Shown one piece after another: positions 9,035 through 18,897 of a DNA stretch of 52,423 nt; within the stretch, counting starts at the first letter, position 1, and every line of letters starts with the position of its first letter. A program made the translations under genes and the position numbers. Below the pieces are notes generated by a model. The model was not told where the DNA came from and made no database searches. It was given only the letters and a program-made list of their open reading frames with translations. Source of the stretch: a virus; the IMG/VR virus record IMGVR_UViG_3300020172_003900, positions 1 to 52,423 of that record; one strand, given 5' to 3'.

Positions 9035-10306
9035 TTACTTAGGTCTTGAGATACCCAAGCCACCTAAGAAATCGTCAAGTCCGTCATCGTCATCTTCGTC
9101 GTCATCTTCATAACTACCTAAAGAATCTTCTAGGTCACGTTTCTTTAAATCAGAGATAATATCGTTTACCATATCTTTAACGAATTTCTGACCTTCAGGA
9201 CTACCTGATAATATTTTTTTAGCAACATTAAAAAACTCTTCAGTTTCTAATGCTGAAAATCTTGCAAATAGATAGTGTTGGATATGTTTTTTATCGTCAT
9301 CGAATAACTCAATAGGATATGCTTGTAAGAATTTCTCCCAAATAACAGGTCCTAATCTTAAATCCCATATTTCGTTTGGTAGAGTATCAGTACTACCCAT
9401 AATCATTTGTTGTGATTTAGGGTCGTCAGGTAATCCGTGAGTACCAAAAACTTCCATAACACCTTTAATTAATTCGTGAAGTAATACAGGAAAAAATACT
9501 CCTCTGGCAATAATTGTAGGAGGGTCAGTTTGGTCGTCAATTTCCTCTTTACCTGCCATACTTTGTTCATTACCCGCCATCATCATAACCGCTTCGTCAG
9601 GCATCAACCAATAAATTAAATCATTAATTGACATTAAAGTACCATACAAACTAACTAAATCAGGATTTATTTTATTTAAAGACTCTCTACTTAACTCAAA
9701 CATATAATGACCTTTTTTAGAGGACCCTTGAATTAACGCATTAATAAATCTACGTTTAGCCTTTTCTCTATCAAATTTTTCCATTGCGGACATAAAATCT
9801 TCAAGGTCTTCTTCGGCTTTTTGTCCAAATTGAGCTTCAATTTCTTCTTCCTCAGGTTCTTCACCTTGTTTTTGAAATCTACTTTGGTCAATACCTCCCA
9901 TTGGTACTAATTTAGCGTCAAATTGAAATTGGTCAGTAATACCCATCTCATCTTTAACTAACTTTACCGCTAATTTTTCTAAATATTCTTTGTTTTGAGA
10001 TTCTATTTGTAATACCTTTTGAACTGCTCCCATTAACGCTCTTTGTAATTGCATAAAAGCGTTTTGGCCAGTTATTTCCTGCATACCTGTATATCTCTTA
10101 ACTTTTTCTACAACATCTTTAAACCTTTTAGACGCCACTAATTCTTCAAAATTATCAGGTGTACCATTTTTATCTACATCTGGAAATGCAGGGTTTTTAG
10201 ATAATGTAGTCTGTTGTAATTTAAGCTTTTTTTCTAAATCAGGGTTCATTCTTTCAGAACCTGAATATTCAATAGCCTCTTTTGTATCTTTTTTTAATTT
10301 TGCCAT
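9035..10306 (-). CDS. Hypothetical acidic structural-type protein
   Basis: A 423-residue protein I cannot name. It has an N-terminal helical part, a Glu-rich stretch (EEPEEEEIEAQ), a central helical domain with a HELIKG sequence, and a C-terminal DDDEDDDDGLDDFLGGLG tail. It begins upstream of the terminase with a 3-base gap, so it is co-transcribed with the packaging genes. HELIKG is not the HExxH of zinc peptidases. A virion or packaging accessory role is inferred from position. Confidence 0.7.
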   Translation of the reverse strand: MAKLKKDTKEAIEYSGSERMNPDLEKKLKLQQTTLSKNPAFPDVDKNGTPDNFEELVASKRFKDVVEKVKRYTGMQEITGQNAFMQLQRALMGAVQKVLQIESQNKEYLEKLAVKLVKDEMGITDQFQFDAKLVPMGGIDQSRFQKQGEEPEEEEIEAQFGQKAEEDLEDFMSAMEKFDREKAKRRFINALIQGSSKKGHYMFELSRESLNKINPDLVSLYGTLMSINDLIYWLMPDEAVMMMAGNEQSMAGKEEIDDQTDPPTIIARGVFFPVLLHELIKGVMEVFGTHGLPDDPKSQQMIMGSTDTLPNEIWDLRLGPVIWEKFLQAYPIELFDDDKKHIQHYLFARFSALETEEFFNVAKKILSGSPEGQKFVKDMVNDIISDLKKRDLEDSLGSYEDDDEDDDDGLDDFLGGLGISRPK

Positions 10307-11034
10307 TATTTCTTAAATTTAATTCCTAGTGAGTCAAATGACATCCAACTTGGCATCGTTTTATTAGCCTTTGGAGCTGGTGATGTTTTTGGTTTGTAAG
10401 GACTATCCTTATCAGGTTTTGTAGGTGTTTTGACAGGAGTTTTAACAGGAGCTTCTTTAGTGTCCTCACTAACTTTACCCATCGACATTAATTTACCAAT
10501 AGGTAAATTCATTTTTTTCTCTTCCACCATATTAATTAAATCTCCTTTTTTCATTTTAGGTTGAATGTATTTTTCAACCAAAGATACGATTTTATTTTCC
10601 AAAATCACGTCAAAAGGTAATTTATTTTCATTCATAGATTTTTTAATTGCTTGTACACATCTTTCAAATTTAGGTGTTTTTTTAGGGCCTAATTGACTAT
10701 GACATATTGCCCAAGGATTTGGTTCAAATTCTTTTTTAGACTTCTTCTTTTTAGTTTCTGTCATTTCACCCTCATTTTGAGTTGCGTAAATATTACCTGA
10801 AGAATCTTGTTTAATTGAAACTCCATCTACAACCGCTCCTGTTGTTTTTGCAGCTGAAGCAGGTATTTTGGTAGTTTTCACTTGTTTTGTAGTTTGAGTT
10901 ACTTGTTCCTTAGTTTCTTTTTTACTCTCAATTAAATTTTTGTGTAACTTATCAATCTCTGACTCACTTAAAGTCATTAGTGTTCTTTGGCTAAGACCAA
11001 ATTTAACTAGATTCGCATATTTGTTAGTTTTCAT
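10306..11034 (-). CDS. Hypothetical protein with NPWAIC motif
   Basis: A 242-residue lysine-rich protein with low-complexity Pro/Lys/Thr tails. The central block FEPNPWAICHSQLG...KFERCVQAIKK (about 110-140) resembles a short Trp-Cys...Cys motif seen in many phage proteins of unknown role. The N-terminal region contains LSES and LIES, possible prohead-protease sites. Its stop overlaps the start of the next gene by one base. Confidence 0.65.
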   Translation of the reverse strand: MKTNKYANLVKFGLSQRTLMTLSESEIDKLHKNLIESKKETKEQVTQTTKQVKTTKIPASAAKTTGAVVDGVSIKQDSSGNIYATQNEGEMTETKKKKSKKEFEPNPWAICHSQLGPKKTPKFERCVQAIKKSMNENKLPFDVILENKIVSLVEKYIQPKMKKGDLINMVEEKKMNLPIGKLMSMGKVSEDTKEAPVKTPVKTPTKPDKDSPYKPKTSPAPKANKTMPSWMSFDSLGIKFKK

Positions 11035-11434
11035 ATACTACTTTTTTTTCAAATTCAAGAACGATATCTCGTTCATATAATTTATCTTTAATTTCTTGTT
11101 CTGATTCACCAAATCTAAAAACAAGTCTTTTTGTTGTGGTAAAATCAATATCTTCGTTTTCTTTCTCCCAAGCTAATGCTACAACATCATCCATAGAATC
11201 CATAAAACTAAAAAAATCAGAGTTCTGAATTAACTCAAATTCTAGTGAGGTGTTTTTCAGTACTCCAACTTTTTTTATAAACTCAAGTTCAGGTGGTTTT
11301 GGATAACCATTAGATGGTTTTGACTCCCAAGATTCTCCCCAAACATTTTTTATATCGTCAGAAAAAATAAATTCATACATATTATCACCTTTATAATTAG
11401 GACCTAATCCATTAACATAAACTAAGTGAATCAT
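11024..11434 (-). CDS. Hypothetical protein
   Basis: A 136-residue, weakly acidic protein with no motif I recognise. It overlaps the genes on both sides (11 bases downstream, 4 bases upstream), which supports it as a real member of the operon. Soluble, mixed alpha/beta appearance; no membrane segment. Confidence 0.65.
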   Translation of the reverse strand: MIHLVYVNGLGPNYKGDNMYEFIFSDDIKNVWGESWESKPSNGYPKPPELEFIKKVGVLKNTSLEFELIQNSDFFSFMDSMDDVVALAWEKENEDIDFTTTKRLVFRFGESEQEIKDKLYERDIVLEFEKKVVYEN

Positions 11435-12792
11435 AGAATTTGACCTTTAGGTGTAACTTTATATTGTTTGTTATTTATTTCAAAAACTAAATTTTTCTTA
11501 TTAGTTTTACCAACTAAAGTAGCCGATTTTTTTTCTTGTAAAAATTTTCTAGCCGCTATTTCTTGGTCGATACTTTCAGATAATCTTTTAATCTCACTAT
11601 TACGTTTACTGATTTTTTGTTTGTTTTCGTTAACTCTTTGTTTTGACAAATCATCATTAAATTTTTTCTCAGATTCATTAATACTAAAATATTTCATAAG
11701 AACATTTTCAATTTTAGCTTCCATAAAGATAGAATCTGCAATTTTACCTACGTGGTTAAATTCATCTTCCTCTTCACTGAACTGACCTGGTGTCATACCT
11801 TTCATAAGTGTTTTGTCTGCAATATCTTGAGCTAAATCTGCCCAAGTTTCACCAACTTCACCAAAACCAAGAGGTTCTTCAGTTTCAACATCATCTGCAG
11901 GTACTTCTTCTTCACCTTCTTCTTCATCCCCAAAATCCATATCTTCTTCATCCCCAAAATCCATATCTTCTTCGTCTTCAATACCTTCAAATTTATTAAG
12001 AATATCTTCTCTATCATCTTCATCAAGATTATTTAAATCTAATGCAGACAATATAGAATTAATAACATACTTAATATCTTTAGAAGACATTTGATTTTCT
12101 TCATCAGAATTAAGAGTTCTTAATTTTTGACCTAATTTACCTGTAAGTTTTTGGATTAATTTAAAAGTAACTACATCATCTTTATCGTCGTCACCAACTG
12201 GTTCTGTAGTACCTTCTTCGTTACCTCCCATATCCATATCATCCATAGGTGGTTCTGGCATATCCATATCATCCATAGGTGGAGGAGGTACATCTCCTCC
12301 TTCTGTAGGTGGAGCTGGTGGGGGTGGTAATGTTGCCGCAGGTGATGCAGGTGCAGGTGGTGCGGGTACATTTTCTACGTCTTCGGTAGGGTTAGTATTT
12401 TTTTTTTCAGCGTTTGGTGTTTTCAAAACGAATTTTTTTTGTTCAGAAAACAAAGAAACACCTTCCTTATTATTATGTAATTCATTCATTTCTTTAGTCA
12501 TTAAATTTAATCTTTTTAATGCTTGTGAATATGAATTAAAATATTTTCTATCTTGAATAGGTGCGATATATCCTGTTTCAGATTCAGAAATTGTTTGTTT
12601 AATAATATAACCAGACTTTTCTCTTATGATTTGATATTCATTTCCATCGGCTAGTGTTAAACTATACTCACCTTTGGACGTTTCATTAATTGATGAAGGA
12701 ACGTTTTCTCTAAATTTAGATAATTCAATTATCCTTTGAATTTTATCCATTCCTTGAAGTTTTTCACTCCCTAGTGGTTTTAAATCTCCCAT
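11431..12792 (-). CDS. Hypothetical Pro- and Asp/Glu-rich structural-type protein
   Basis: A 453-residue protein with three parts: an N-terminal region with a short amphipathic helix (MDKIQRIIELSKF) and a small beta domain; a central low-complexity stretch of Pro/Ala then repeated PPMDDMDM and EDMDFGDE blocks; and a C-terminal coiled-coil-like region ending in a short beta segment (NKKNLVFEINNKQYKV). The repeats are visible in the DNA near 11925-11970 and 12235-12285. It is the first gene of the operon that leads to the terminase. I infer a virion or assembly role from context only. Confidence 0.65.
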   Translation of the reverse strand: MGDLKPLGSEKLQGMDKIQRIIELSKFRENVPSSINETSKGEYSLTLADGNEYQIIREKSGYIIKQTISESETGYIAPIQDRKYFNSYSQALKRLNLMTKEMNELHNNKEGVSLFSEQKKFVLKTPNAEKKNTNPTEDVENVPAPPAPASPAATLPPPPAPPTEGGDVPPPPMDDMDMPEPPMDDMDMGGNEEGTTEPVGDDDKDDVVTFKLIQKLTGKLGQKLRTLNSDEENQMSSKDIKYVINSILSALDLNNLDEDDREDILNKFEGIEDEEDMDFGDEEDMDFGDEEEGEEEVPADDVETEEPLGFGEVGETWADLAQDIADKTLMKGMTPGQFSEEEDEFNHVGKIADSIFMEAKIENVLMKYFSINESEKKFNDDLSKQRVNENKQKISKRNSEIKRLSESIDQEIAARKFLQEKKSATLVGKTNKKNLVFEINNKQYKVTPKGQIL

Positions 12793-12897
12793 TGTATTGT
12801 TAATTTAATTTTTTTCTTATTTATTAGTCTTACTTATTTAGGTTATTGACTATAATATTTTTTTCTTTATAAATATATCAATATGCCCATTATTTCA

Positions 12898-13650
12898 TCA
12901 ATCGTTTATCTTATTTTCCATAGATAAACGTTTATCCATAAGTTCATTCTCAAAATCGTATAACTTTTCGATATATCCATTTCTTCTAAGAACTTTAAAA
13001 ACCAAGTTTTCTGTTGAGTACTCTCCTCCTTTGTCTAAACCACACTTTCTAAATTTCTTAATTTTATCTTTATATTTTTGGATTAATTTTTTAGAATCTT
13101 CAAGCTCTTCATCTGACGCATTTTCAATAACACCATCAATTATATCCATCCATTGTTTAGATTTTGACTCAATTTCTTTTTTATTTATCTCAACATCTTC
13201 TTTCTTAGGTTTTTTAATCCAATCATCATATAAAATAGAATAAACCCCAGTACTTTCGTGAGGTTCGTTTTCATCTTGAGCATATAACTCAACTTCATAA
13301 TTCTTAATCTTAATATCGTGATTAGAATTAAATAATAATTTTTTTAGATTAAATAATTTTTGATATAATTCTAAAGATTCTGTTGGGAATTGATTAAAGT
13401 CAATCAATATGTGTAAATCAAAATCAGAATATTTTGACCAATTGTAATTTGATAATGACCCTGTTAGTATGATATCATTAACAAAAACAGGAACATCTAA
13501 GAATTCTATAAACTCATAAGCAATCTCAAGTAACCTTTCTCTTATTTCAGGTTTCATTTTTTCAACACCGCCTTTAGACAAATCCCATACAAAAGGGTTG
13601 AGTTCGTCTTGTAGTAAAAAACTTTTTAAAATGCTCTGATTAGATTCCAT
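12898..13650 (-). CDS. Predicted nucleotidyltransferase
   Basis: A 250-residue protein with the polymerase-beta-type nucleotidyltransferase signature: ILTGSLSNYNWSKYSDFDLHILID (about 60-84), with the GS pair and the two metal-binding Asp in DFDLH. The C-terminal part is helical and charged. Members transfer a nucleotide to RNA, protein or small molecules; the substrate here is unknown. A TATTTATA motif lies four bases before the ATG. It is upstream of the head operon on the same strand. Confidence 0.75.
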   Translation of the reverse strand: MESNQSILKSFLLQDELNPFVWDLSKGGVEKMKPEIRERLLEIAYEFIEFLDVPVFVNDIILTGSLSNYNWSKYSDFDLHILIDFNQFPTESLELYQKLFNLKKLLFNSNHDIKIKNYEVELYAQDENEPHESTGVYSILYDDWIKKPKKEDVEINKKEIESKSKQWMDIIDGVIENASDEELEDSKKLIQKYKDKIKKFRKCGLDKGGEYSTENLVFKVLRRNGYIEKLYDFENELMDKRLSMENKIND

Positions 13651-13679
13651 AAATATAAATACCTAAAAGTTTAACTTTG

Positions 13680-13922
13680 TTAAACCTTTTTGTATTTATG
13701 AATTTTTGAAATGTTTGAGTTAAAGAATTTACCTTGCGATTCGGCCATTCTAAATTGTGTGTAAGTCTTATGAGGAACGTCATCATATTCATATTTCGCT
13801 CCGTTTTTAAATTCTACGACTAATTTACTTGTTTCAGTGTCGTATTCTGCTCTTACTAAATTACTTGAATCTATTTCATTAATAATTTTAGTACCGTCAA
13901 TAATTTCTTTTTTAATTGCCAT
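13680..13922 (-). CDS. KTSC-domain protein
   Basis: An 80-residue protein whose C-terminal 60 residues fit the KTSC domain (SNLVRAEYDTETSKLVVEFKNG..YEYDDVP...FRMAESQGKFFNSNI). The domain is widespread in phages and bacteria and its biochemical role is not settled. It lies in a row of small genes before the nucleotidyltransferase. Confidence 0.85.
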   Translation of the reverse strand: MAIKKEIIDGTKIINEIDSSNLVRAEYDTETSKLVVEFKNGAKYEYDDVPHKTYTQFRMAESQGKFFNSNISKIHKYKKV

Positions 13923-13937
13923 AATTTACTAATTAGG

Positions 13938-14231
13938 TTAGTTTAATGGAGTTTCATCATCAATGTGTTTCATCTCTTTTTTAAGATAATCTACAAATTC
14001 GTTATGGTCAATATCAAAATACATTCTTATCTCATTAAATAATCTTTTGTGTTCTTGACTAAATTGTTGATAATAAGCCATTATATCTTTTGGGTAATAA
14101 GGTGGTTTTACTAAATCTTCTTCAGACCATCCCTCTCTTTTGAAACAGTGTCTAAGATTACGGTATATAGATTGTAATTCTTTATCCGAATCAAGTTGTT
14201 TAATATATTTTTCAAAAGGTCTCATAGTCAT
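13938..14231 (-). CDS. Hypothetical small protein
   Basis: A 97-residue helical, aromatic-rich protein that I do not recognise. Two start codons are possible (MTMRPFEKYI); the second begins at 14225. TATTTATG lies just upstream of the first. It is bounded upstream by the terminator at 14245-14272. Confidence 0.6.
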   Translation of the reverse strand: MTMRPFEKYIKQLDSDKELQSIYRNLRHCFKREGWSEEDLVKPPYYPKDIMAYYQQFSQEHKRLFNEIRMYFDIDHNEFVDYLKKEMKHIDDETPLN

Positions 14232-14244
14232 AAATATAATAAAA

Positions 14245-14272
14245 ATAAAAAACCCCCAATTTGTGGGGGTTT
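14245..14272 (-). terminator. Intrinsic terminator after the UVR-motif gene
   Basis: ACCCCC (14252-14257) pairs with GGGGGT (14265-14270); on the minus strand a T-rich run follows. It lies four bases after the stop of the gene at 14276-14683. Confidence 0.88.
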
Positions 14273-14275
14273 AAA

Positions 14276-14683
14276 TTATGACCTTAATTTTTTTAACTCG
14301 TCTCTAATTTCGATTGCCTTTTCAAAATTTTGTTCATCAATCATTTTTTTAAGTTCCAATTCTAATTTCTCAAGATTTTTCAAATTCTTTTCAAAATTTT
14401 TAATTTGGTCTCTTAATTTAACCGCTGATTCAAAATCTTCACTTTCAATAGCAACCTCTAATTGTTTCTTCAATTTCATTAAACCATTTTTATCATTAGA
14501 TTCAGGTTTAAATTTTTTAGTAAATGTAGTAATTTGAAGCGAACCGTCTTCATTTTCATAAACTTGTTTATCCCAATTTTTTAAATCTAAATTGGATTTC
14601 CAAGTCGAATTAAATTGATTGTCAAATTGAGACATCATTTTGTCAAAGTCTCTAAAAAAATCATTAAAATCTCTTCCAAACAT
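14276..14683 (-). CDS. Protein with two UVR motifs (McsA-like adaptor candidate)
   Basis: A 135-residue protein. Residues about 62-132 hold two UVR motifs in tandem: LEVAIESEDFESAVKLRDQI and LKKMIDEQNFEKAIEIRDEL. Such helical hairpins occur in UvrB/UvrC, in the ClpC middle domain, and in McsA, an adaptor that works with ClpC. Here the gene is divergent from a ClpC-like ATPase whose middle region carries a similar motif ([13 protein letters not shown]). A role as Clp adaptor is therefore plausible but unproven; no zinc-finger cysteines typical of McsA are present. Confidence 0.7.
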   Translation of the reverse strand: MFGRDFNDFFRDFDKMMSQFDNQFNSTWKSNLDLKNWDKQVYENEDGSLQITTFTKKFKPESNDKNGLMKLKKQLEVAIESEDFESAVKLRDQIKNFEKNLKNLEKLELELKKMIDEQNFEKAIEIRDELKKLRS

Positions 14684-14766
14684 AATTTTTAAATTTTTTA
14701 TTAATTTTATTTTTTATTTTCAATAATTCTATCTAATTTTGTTCCATTATAATAATATTAGAAAAA

Positions 14767-14834
14767 TTGTCACAAGTCAAATACATAATATGACTTTTTG
14801 TCATATGTAAATATTTTGTACTGACAATTTGTCA
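14767..14834. promoter_or_regulatory. Cluster of TGTCA-type palindromes upstream of the Clp ATPase gene
   Basis: Three sites occur in a row: TTGTCACAAGTCAAA (14767-14781), the perfect palindrome arms TATGAC/GTCATA (14789-14805) and TGACA/TGTCA (14822-14834). The last ends just before the -33 element. The first closely matches the core of the inverted repeat upstream of the bS21 gene. This looks like an operator array for one regulator. Confidence 0.55.
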
Positions 14835-14838
14835 AATG

Positions 14839-14869
14839 TTGAATTTTTAAAATAATTTTAGTATCTTTG
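14839..14869 (+). promoter_or_regulatory. Bacteroidota-type promoter for the Clp ATPase gene
   Basis: TTG (14839-14841), 20 bases, TATCTTTG (14862-14869), matching the TTTG / TAnnTTTG consensus of the host primary sigma factor. The start codon is 17 bases downstream. Confidence 0.82.
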
Positions 14870-14886
14870 TATAAAATAACGAACAT

Positions 14887-16911
14887 ATGATAGAGTCAAT
14901 GGATAACGAAAACCAAAAAGAAAACAAAAGAACCTCAGATTCATCAACACCCGCGTTAGATAATTTTAGTCGTGATTTGATTAAATTGGCGGAGCAAGGT
15001 AAATTAGACCCTGTTGTTGGTAGAGAAAAAGAAATTTTGCGTATCGCACAAATTCTTTCTCGTAGAAAAAAGAATAACCCAATTATTATTGGTGAACCTG
15101 GTTGTGGTAAAACCGCAATTGTCGAGGGTTTGGCTATGAAAATATATGAAGGGGATTGTCCAAGAAATTTAGCAGATAAAAGAATTTTATCCTTAGATAT
15201 GACATCTATTGTTGCTGGTACAAAATATAGAGGTCAATTTGAGGAAAGAATGAAAGTGGTTATTGAAGAGTTACAATCAAACCCTGATATCATTGTGTTT
15301 ATAGATGAAATTCACACTATAGTTGGTGCGGGTAATTCGTCAGGTTCATTAGACGCTTCTAATATCTTTAAACCAGCACTTGCTCGTGGAGAAATCCAAT
15401 GTATTGGGGCTACTACTTTAGACGAATACCGTAAAAATTTTGAAAAGGATGGGGCGTTAGAACGTAGATTCCAAAAAGTGATTGTTGATGGAGCAACTAA
15501 GGAAGAAACTTTAGTAATTTTACAAAACTTAAAAGATAGGTATGAGAATTTTCATAAAGTATCTTTTAGTGATGAAGTACTTCAAACTTGTGTTAATTTA
15601 GCTGAGAGATATATTACTGACCGAGAATTTCCTGATAAGGCTATTGACATATTAGATGAAGTTGGTGCTCGTAGTCAAGTTGATATTAAATTACCTGAAA
15701 TTATTGAGGAGTTAAAGTTGAAGGCTCTTGATATTAAAAATCAAAAAGTTGAGGTAGTTAAAAGTCAGAAGTATGAGGAAGCTGCTCAACTTAGAGACAA
15801 AGAAAGAAAAATCACGTCTAAACTTGAAGACGAAAAAAAGAAATTTGAAGAAAGTTTAAATACCAAAAAGAAAGAGGTTACTTTGGAATTGGTTTACGAT
15901 GTGGTTTCAAATATGACTAAAATACCTGTTAGTAAATTAAATGCCGATGATACTAAAGCATTAGTTGATTTGGATGTTAATTTAAATAATAAAGTTATTG
16001 GTCAACCTGAAGCGGTTAAGCGTATTGCAAAATCGATTCGAAGAAATCGTTTAGGTATTAAGGACCCAAATAGACCAATTGGTTCATTTATATTCTTAGG
16101 GTCGACTGGTGTTGGTAAAACATATTTGGCAAAACAATTAGCCAGAGAAGTTTTTGGTAGTGAAGATAATCTTATCCGTGTTGATATGTCCGAATACCAA
16201 GAGAAACACACAGTATCTCGTTTGATTGGGGCTCCTCCAGGATATGTTGGGTATGATGAAGGTGGTCAATTAACCGAACAGGTTAAAAACAAACCTTATT
16301 CTGTAATCTTATTTGATGAGATTGAGAAAGCAAACAAAGACATCTTCTCATCTTTACTTCAAATGTTGGATGACGGTCATATGACTGATGGTTTAGGTCG
16401 TAAGATTAACTTTAAAAATTGTATCATCATTATGACATCAAACTTGGGTGTTAAAAAACTACAAGATTTTGGTAATGGTGTTGGTTTTTCAAATTCAAAT
16501 AACGCATTTGTTAATGAAGAATTAAGAAAACAAACATTACAAAAAGAGTTAAAGAAATTTTTTGCACCTGAATTCTTAAACCGTATTGACGATACTATTA
16601 TCTTCAATAGCTTAGGTCAAAATGATGTTGATAAGATTGTTGCAATCGAATTAGATAAACTAAAAGTTCGTTTAGATAATATGAAATATCAAATTACATT
16701 TGATGATTCAATTTCTAAGATGATTTCTAAAGTTGGATTTGATGAGATGTATGGGGCTCGTCCTTTAAAAAGAGCGATTCAAGACAAAGTTGAGGACTTT
16801 ATTTCGGAAGAAGTACTTAAAGGGAACATTAAAGAAGAAATTACTTATGTCCTAATTACGGAAGATGGTGAAAATGTAACCATCCAAACTAAAAAGAAAA
16901 AAGGGGTTTAG
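14887..16911 (+). CDS. clpC: ClpC/ClpA-type AAA+ unfoldase lacking the N-domain
   Basis: A 674-residue unfoldase with two AAA+ domains. D1 Walker A is GEPGCGKT (69-76) with Walker B IIVFIDE; the middle region carries a UVR-type motif ([13 protein letters not shown]); D2 Walker A is GSTGVGKT (405-412), with the ClpB/ClpC-type [13 protein letters not shown] and FLNRIDD sequences. A VGF tripeptide at 532-534 lies where ClpC proteins dock ClpP. The usual ~150-residue N-terminal adaptor-binding domain is missing: the D1 domain begins by residue 20. A phage ClpP is encoded at 44482-45153. Host-type promoter and palindromic operators precede it; MDNENQ (ATG 14899) is an alternative start. The stop codon lies in the loop of the terminator. 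Confidence 0.95.
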   Translation: MIESMDNENQKENKRTSDSSTPALDNFSRDLIKLAEQGKLDPVVGREKEILRIAQILSRRKKNNPIIIGEPGCGKTAIVEGLAMKIYEGDCPRNLADKRILSLDMTSIVAGTKYRGQFEERMKVVIEELQSNPDIIVFIDEIHTIVGAGNSSGSLDASNIFKPALARGEIQCIGATTLDEYRKNFEKDGALERRFQKVIVDGATKEETLVILQNLKDRYENFHKVSFSDEVLQTCVNLAERYITDREFPDKAIDILDEVGARSQVDIKLPEIIEELKLKALDIKNQKVEVVKSQKYEEAAQLRDKERKITSKLEDEKKKFEESLNTKKKEVTLELVYDVVSNMTKIPVSKLNADDTKALVDLDVNLNNKVIGQPEAVKRIAKSIRRNRLGIKDPNRPIGSFIFLGSTGVGKTYLAKQLAREVFGSEDNLIRVDMSEYQEKHTVSRLIGAPPGYVGYDEGGQLTEQVKNKPYSVILFDEIEKANKDIFSSLLQMLDDGHMTDGLGRKINFKNCIIIMTSNLGVKKLQDFGNGVGFSNSNNAFVNEELRKQTLQKELKKFFAPEFLNRIDDTIIFNSLGQNDVDKIVAIELDKLKVRLDNMKYQITFDDSISKMISKVGFDEMYGARPLKRAIQDKVEDFISEEVLKGNIKEEITYVLITEDGENVTIQTKKKKGV

Positions 16912-16929
16912 TACCCCTTTTTTTTTATA
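16901..16929 (+). terminator. Intrinsic terminator of the Clp ATPase gene
   Basis: AAGGGGT (16901-16907) pairs with ACCCCTT (16913-16919), followed by a long T run. The TAG stop codon is inside the loop. Confidence 0.92.
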
Positions 16930-16931
16930 TA

Positions 16932-16962
16932 TAAAAAAACCCTCAATTTGAGGGTTTTTTTG
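16932..16962 (-). terminator. Bidirectional terminator between Clp ATPase and peptidase genes
   Basis: CCCTCAA/TTGAGGG stem with A run on one side and T run on the other, so it can work on both strands. It follows the stop of the minus-strand peptidase gene. Confidence 0.9.
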
Positions 16963-16963
16963 T

Positions 16964-17794
16964 TTACCAGTATTTGAATGTCACAGATTTCTGAGGACTA
17001 TGATGATATTTGTTATAACCTAACAAATCTATCATTTTCTTACCCATTTCAATCCCATTAAAAGTATCTTCCACAACAACATATTCATTTTTAGTGTGGT
17101 AGTTATAATATCCTATTGAAAAGTTTATACAAGAAAAATCAAATTTAGTTTTAAGGGCATAAACATCGGTATATGGGTGTATCATATACTGTCTTTTAGG
17201 GTTCATATTTTCACTGATGACTTTATCACATTTTTCAAAAAATTCACTATCTCTACTGAATAGTTTTGCTCCAAAACAAGTTTCGGTAATCATCCAACTT
17301 TCAGGAGCGTCAAACTGTATGGCGTATCCCACATTTGTAAAAAAACTTGGGTCTGCATATCTTGAGCCGTGACAACCAGTTTCTTCTGAAACAAAAAACG
17401 CTGCTTTTAAATTAGGTAATTCTTCGAGTAATTCAAGACAAGCGAAAACTCCACATTTGTCATCACCACCAATACCTGTAGGGTTTCCTTGGTCGTTATA
17501 AGCTTTTAAAGATAATTTTAATTCTCCATCGGTATTTGGTAACATTTCTTCCCTAACATTAATACTATCTAACTTATGTACAGTATCGGTATGTGAAACA
17601 ACGCAAGGAAACATAAAATCTTCAGAGATTTCACCACTTTGTTTAGTGGCGTAAACATTCAAATGTTCGTCAACGTAATATTCGATATTTTTACTTTTTA
17701 ACCAATCAACTATGAATTGGACCATTTCCTCTTCTTGGTAAGTATAAGTAGGGACCGATAACACCTCTTTGAGTAATTGCAAATTTCTTGCCAT
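16964..17794 (-). CDS. M20-type metallopeptidase (PepT-like)
   Basis: A 276-residue zinc peptidase. Metal-site motifs of clan MH are present in order: SHTDTV (67-72), GGDDKCGV (109-116), SEETGCHGS (136-144) and, near the end, NYHTKNEY. PepT-type enzymes remove N-terminal residues from tripeptides. At 276 residues it is shorter than typical PepT (~410) and appears to lack most of the inserted dimerisation domain. It is convergent with the Clp ATPase gene, and could finish the breakdown of peptides made by Clp; this link is inference. I saw no signal peptide. Confidence 0.85.
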   Translation of the reverse strand: MARNLQLLKEVLSVPTYTYQEEEMVQFIVDWLKSKNIEYYVDEHLNVYATKQSGEISEDFMFPCVVSHTDTVHKLDSINVREEMLPNTDGELKLSLKAYNDQGNPTGIGGDDKCGVFACLELLEELPNLKAAFFVSEETGCHGSRYADPSFFTNVGYAIQFDAPESWMITETCFGAKLFSRDSEFFEKCDKVISENMNPKRQYMIHPYTDVYALKTKFDFSCINFSIGYYNYHTKNEYVVVEDTFNGIEMGKKMIDLLGYNKYHHSPQKSVTFKYW

Positions 17795-17832
17795 AATTTT
17801 TGTATATATTAGACAAATATACGAAAAATATT

Positions 17833-18864
17833 TTAATCAAACAATTCAGGATGATATAAAAAATTATTAAATTGTTCTAAATCGTAATTACCCTTTTTAA
17901 AATCCATTGTACCCTTTTTCTTATATTCAATTTCAATATTATTGGTTTCGGGATTAACTCTGATAACTTTAAACATCATTTTACTTTCATCCTTAGGTCT
18001 GCCATACCAAACATTAAATTTAAATTTTTTAGTAACGTATGATACAATATTTTTATATTGTTCTAAATCGGCAAATTTATCATCATCTTCCATATCTGAA
18101 ATAATATTGTCTAATTGATATGAGATACTTCGATTAAACGAATCATAATCAAATTCATCAGATGTAAAATATTCATATATTTCATTATAGTAATCACCAT
18201 TAACTGATTTAGTATGTCCTATAGTTTTTAATAGAGTTAATAAATCACTATTTTTATCACCATACTTATCGTAAAGTTTTATTAAGTTATCTACAGTTGT
18301 CACATATCTATTAAAACAACCTTGACTGTTATGGATACCTTCATCATAGAAAATTTCACACAATTCTTTGGTAATTTCTTTTTCCATAGAAGATTTATAA
18401 GCCCCGTCCATTTCCGATTCATAATCCCCGATAATGTAATCGATTCTATTATTAAATAATTCCTCTAATAGTTTACAAAATTCTACGTTTTTCCCATCAT
18501 CATCAAGATTTAAATTTGGGGCAATGAGTCTTTTAATTTCCTCCATTTTTTCACGATTTTCTTCATTAAAATAATGAGGAAAAACATACCCTTCTCTCCA
18601 ATCTTCTTCCGCTCTGTAGTTATCAAACAATTCTAATCCACTGTAAGTTGAAAAAAGATGGGTTAAGAACCAAATATCATCGTTATGAAAATCAAATAAT
18701 TTAAAATATTGTTCGTCATTTTCAAATCTTAAACTAATAATTCCATTTGGTCTTACATTAAAAATTAAATCGTCAGTTAACTTATCTCCGTCTAACAATC
18801 CTCGTTTAAACATATGCAATTGCATATATAACCAATCAGGATTTGACTCTTTTAATATTTTCAT
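17833..18864 (-). CDS. Hypothetical protein with possible capsid-targeting N-terminus
   Basis: A 343-residue acidic protein I do not recognise. The start MKILKESNPDW contains LKE within six residues, a possible (L/I)xE prohead-protease site. AGTATTTATT lies 17 bases upstream of the ATG. No membrane or catalytic motif is evident. Confidence 0.65.
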   Translation of the reverse strand: MKILKESNPDWLYMQLHMFKRGLLDGDKLTDDLIFNVRPNGIISLRFENDEQYFKLFDFHNDDIWFLTHLFSTYSGLELFDNYRAEEDWREGYVFPHYFNEENREKMEEIKRLIAPNLNLDDDGKNVEFCKLLEELFNNRIDYIIGDYESEMDGAYKSSMEKEITKELCEIFYDEGIHNSQGCFNRYVTTVDNLIKLYDKYGDKNSDLLTLLKTIGHTKSVNGDYYNEIYEYFTSDEFDYDSFNRSISYQLDNIISDMEDDDKFADLEQYKNIVSYVTKKFKFNVWYGRPKDESKMMFKVIRVNPETNNIEIEYKKKGTMDFKKGNYDLEQFNNFLYHPELFD

Positions 18865-18897
18865 CTATATTTACTTTAACAATAAATACTTAAGATG

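Noticed and set aside
9035-10306. HELIKG as a zinc metalloprotease motif
   Set aside because: It lacks the second His of HExxH and any supporting third ligand.
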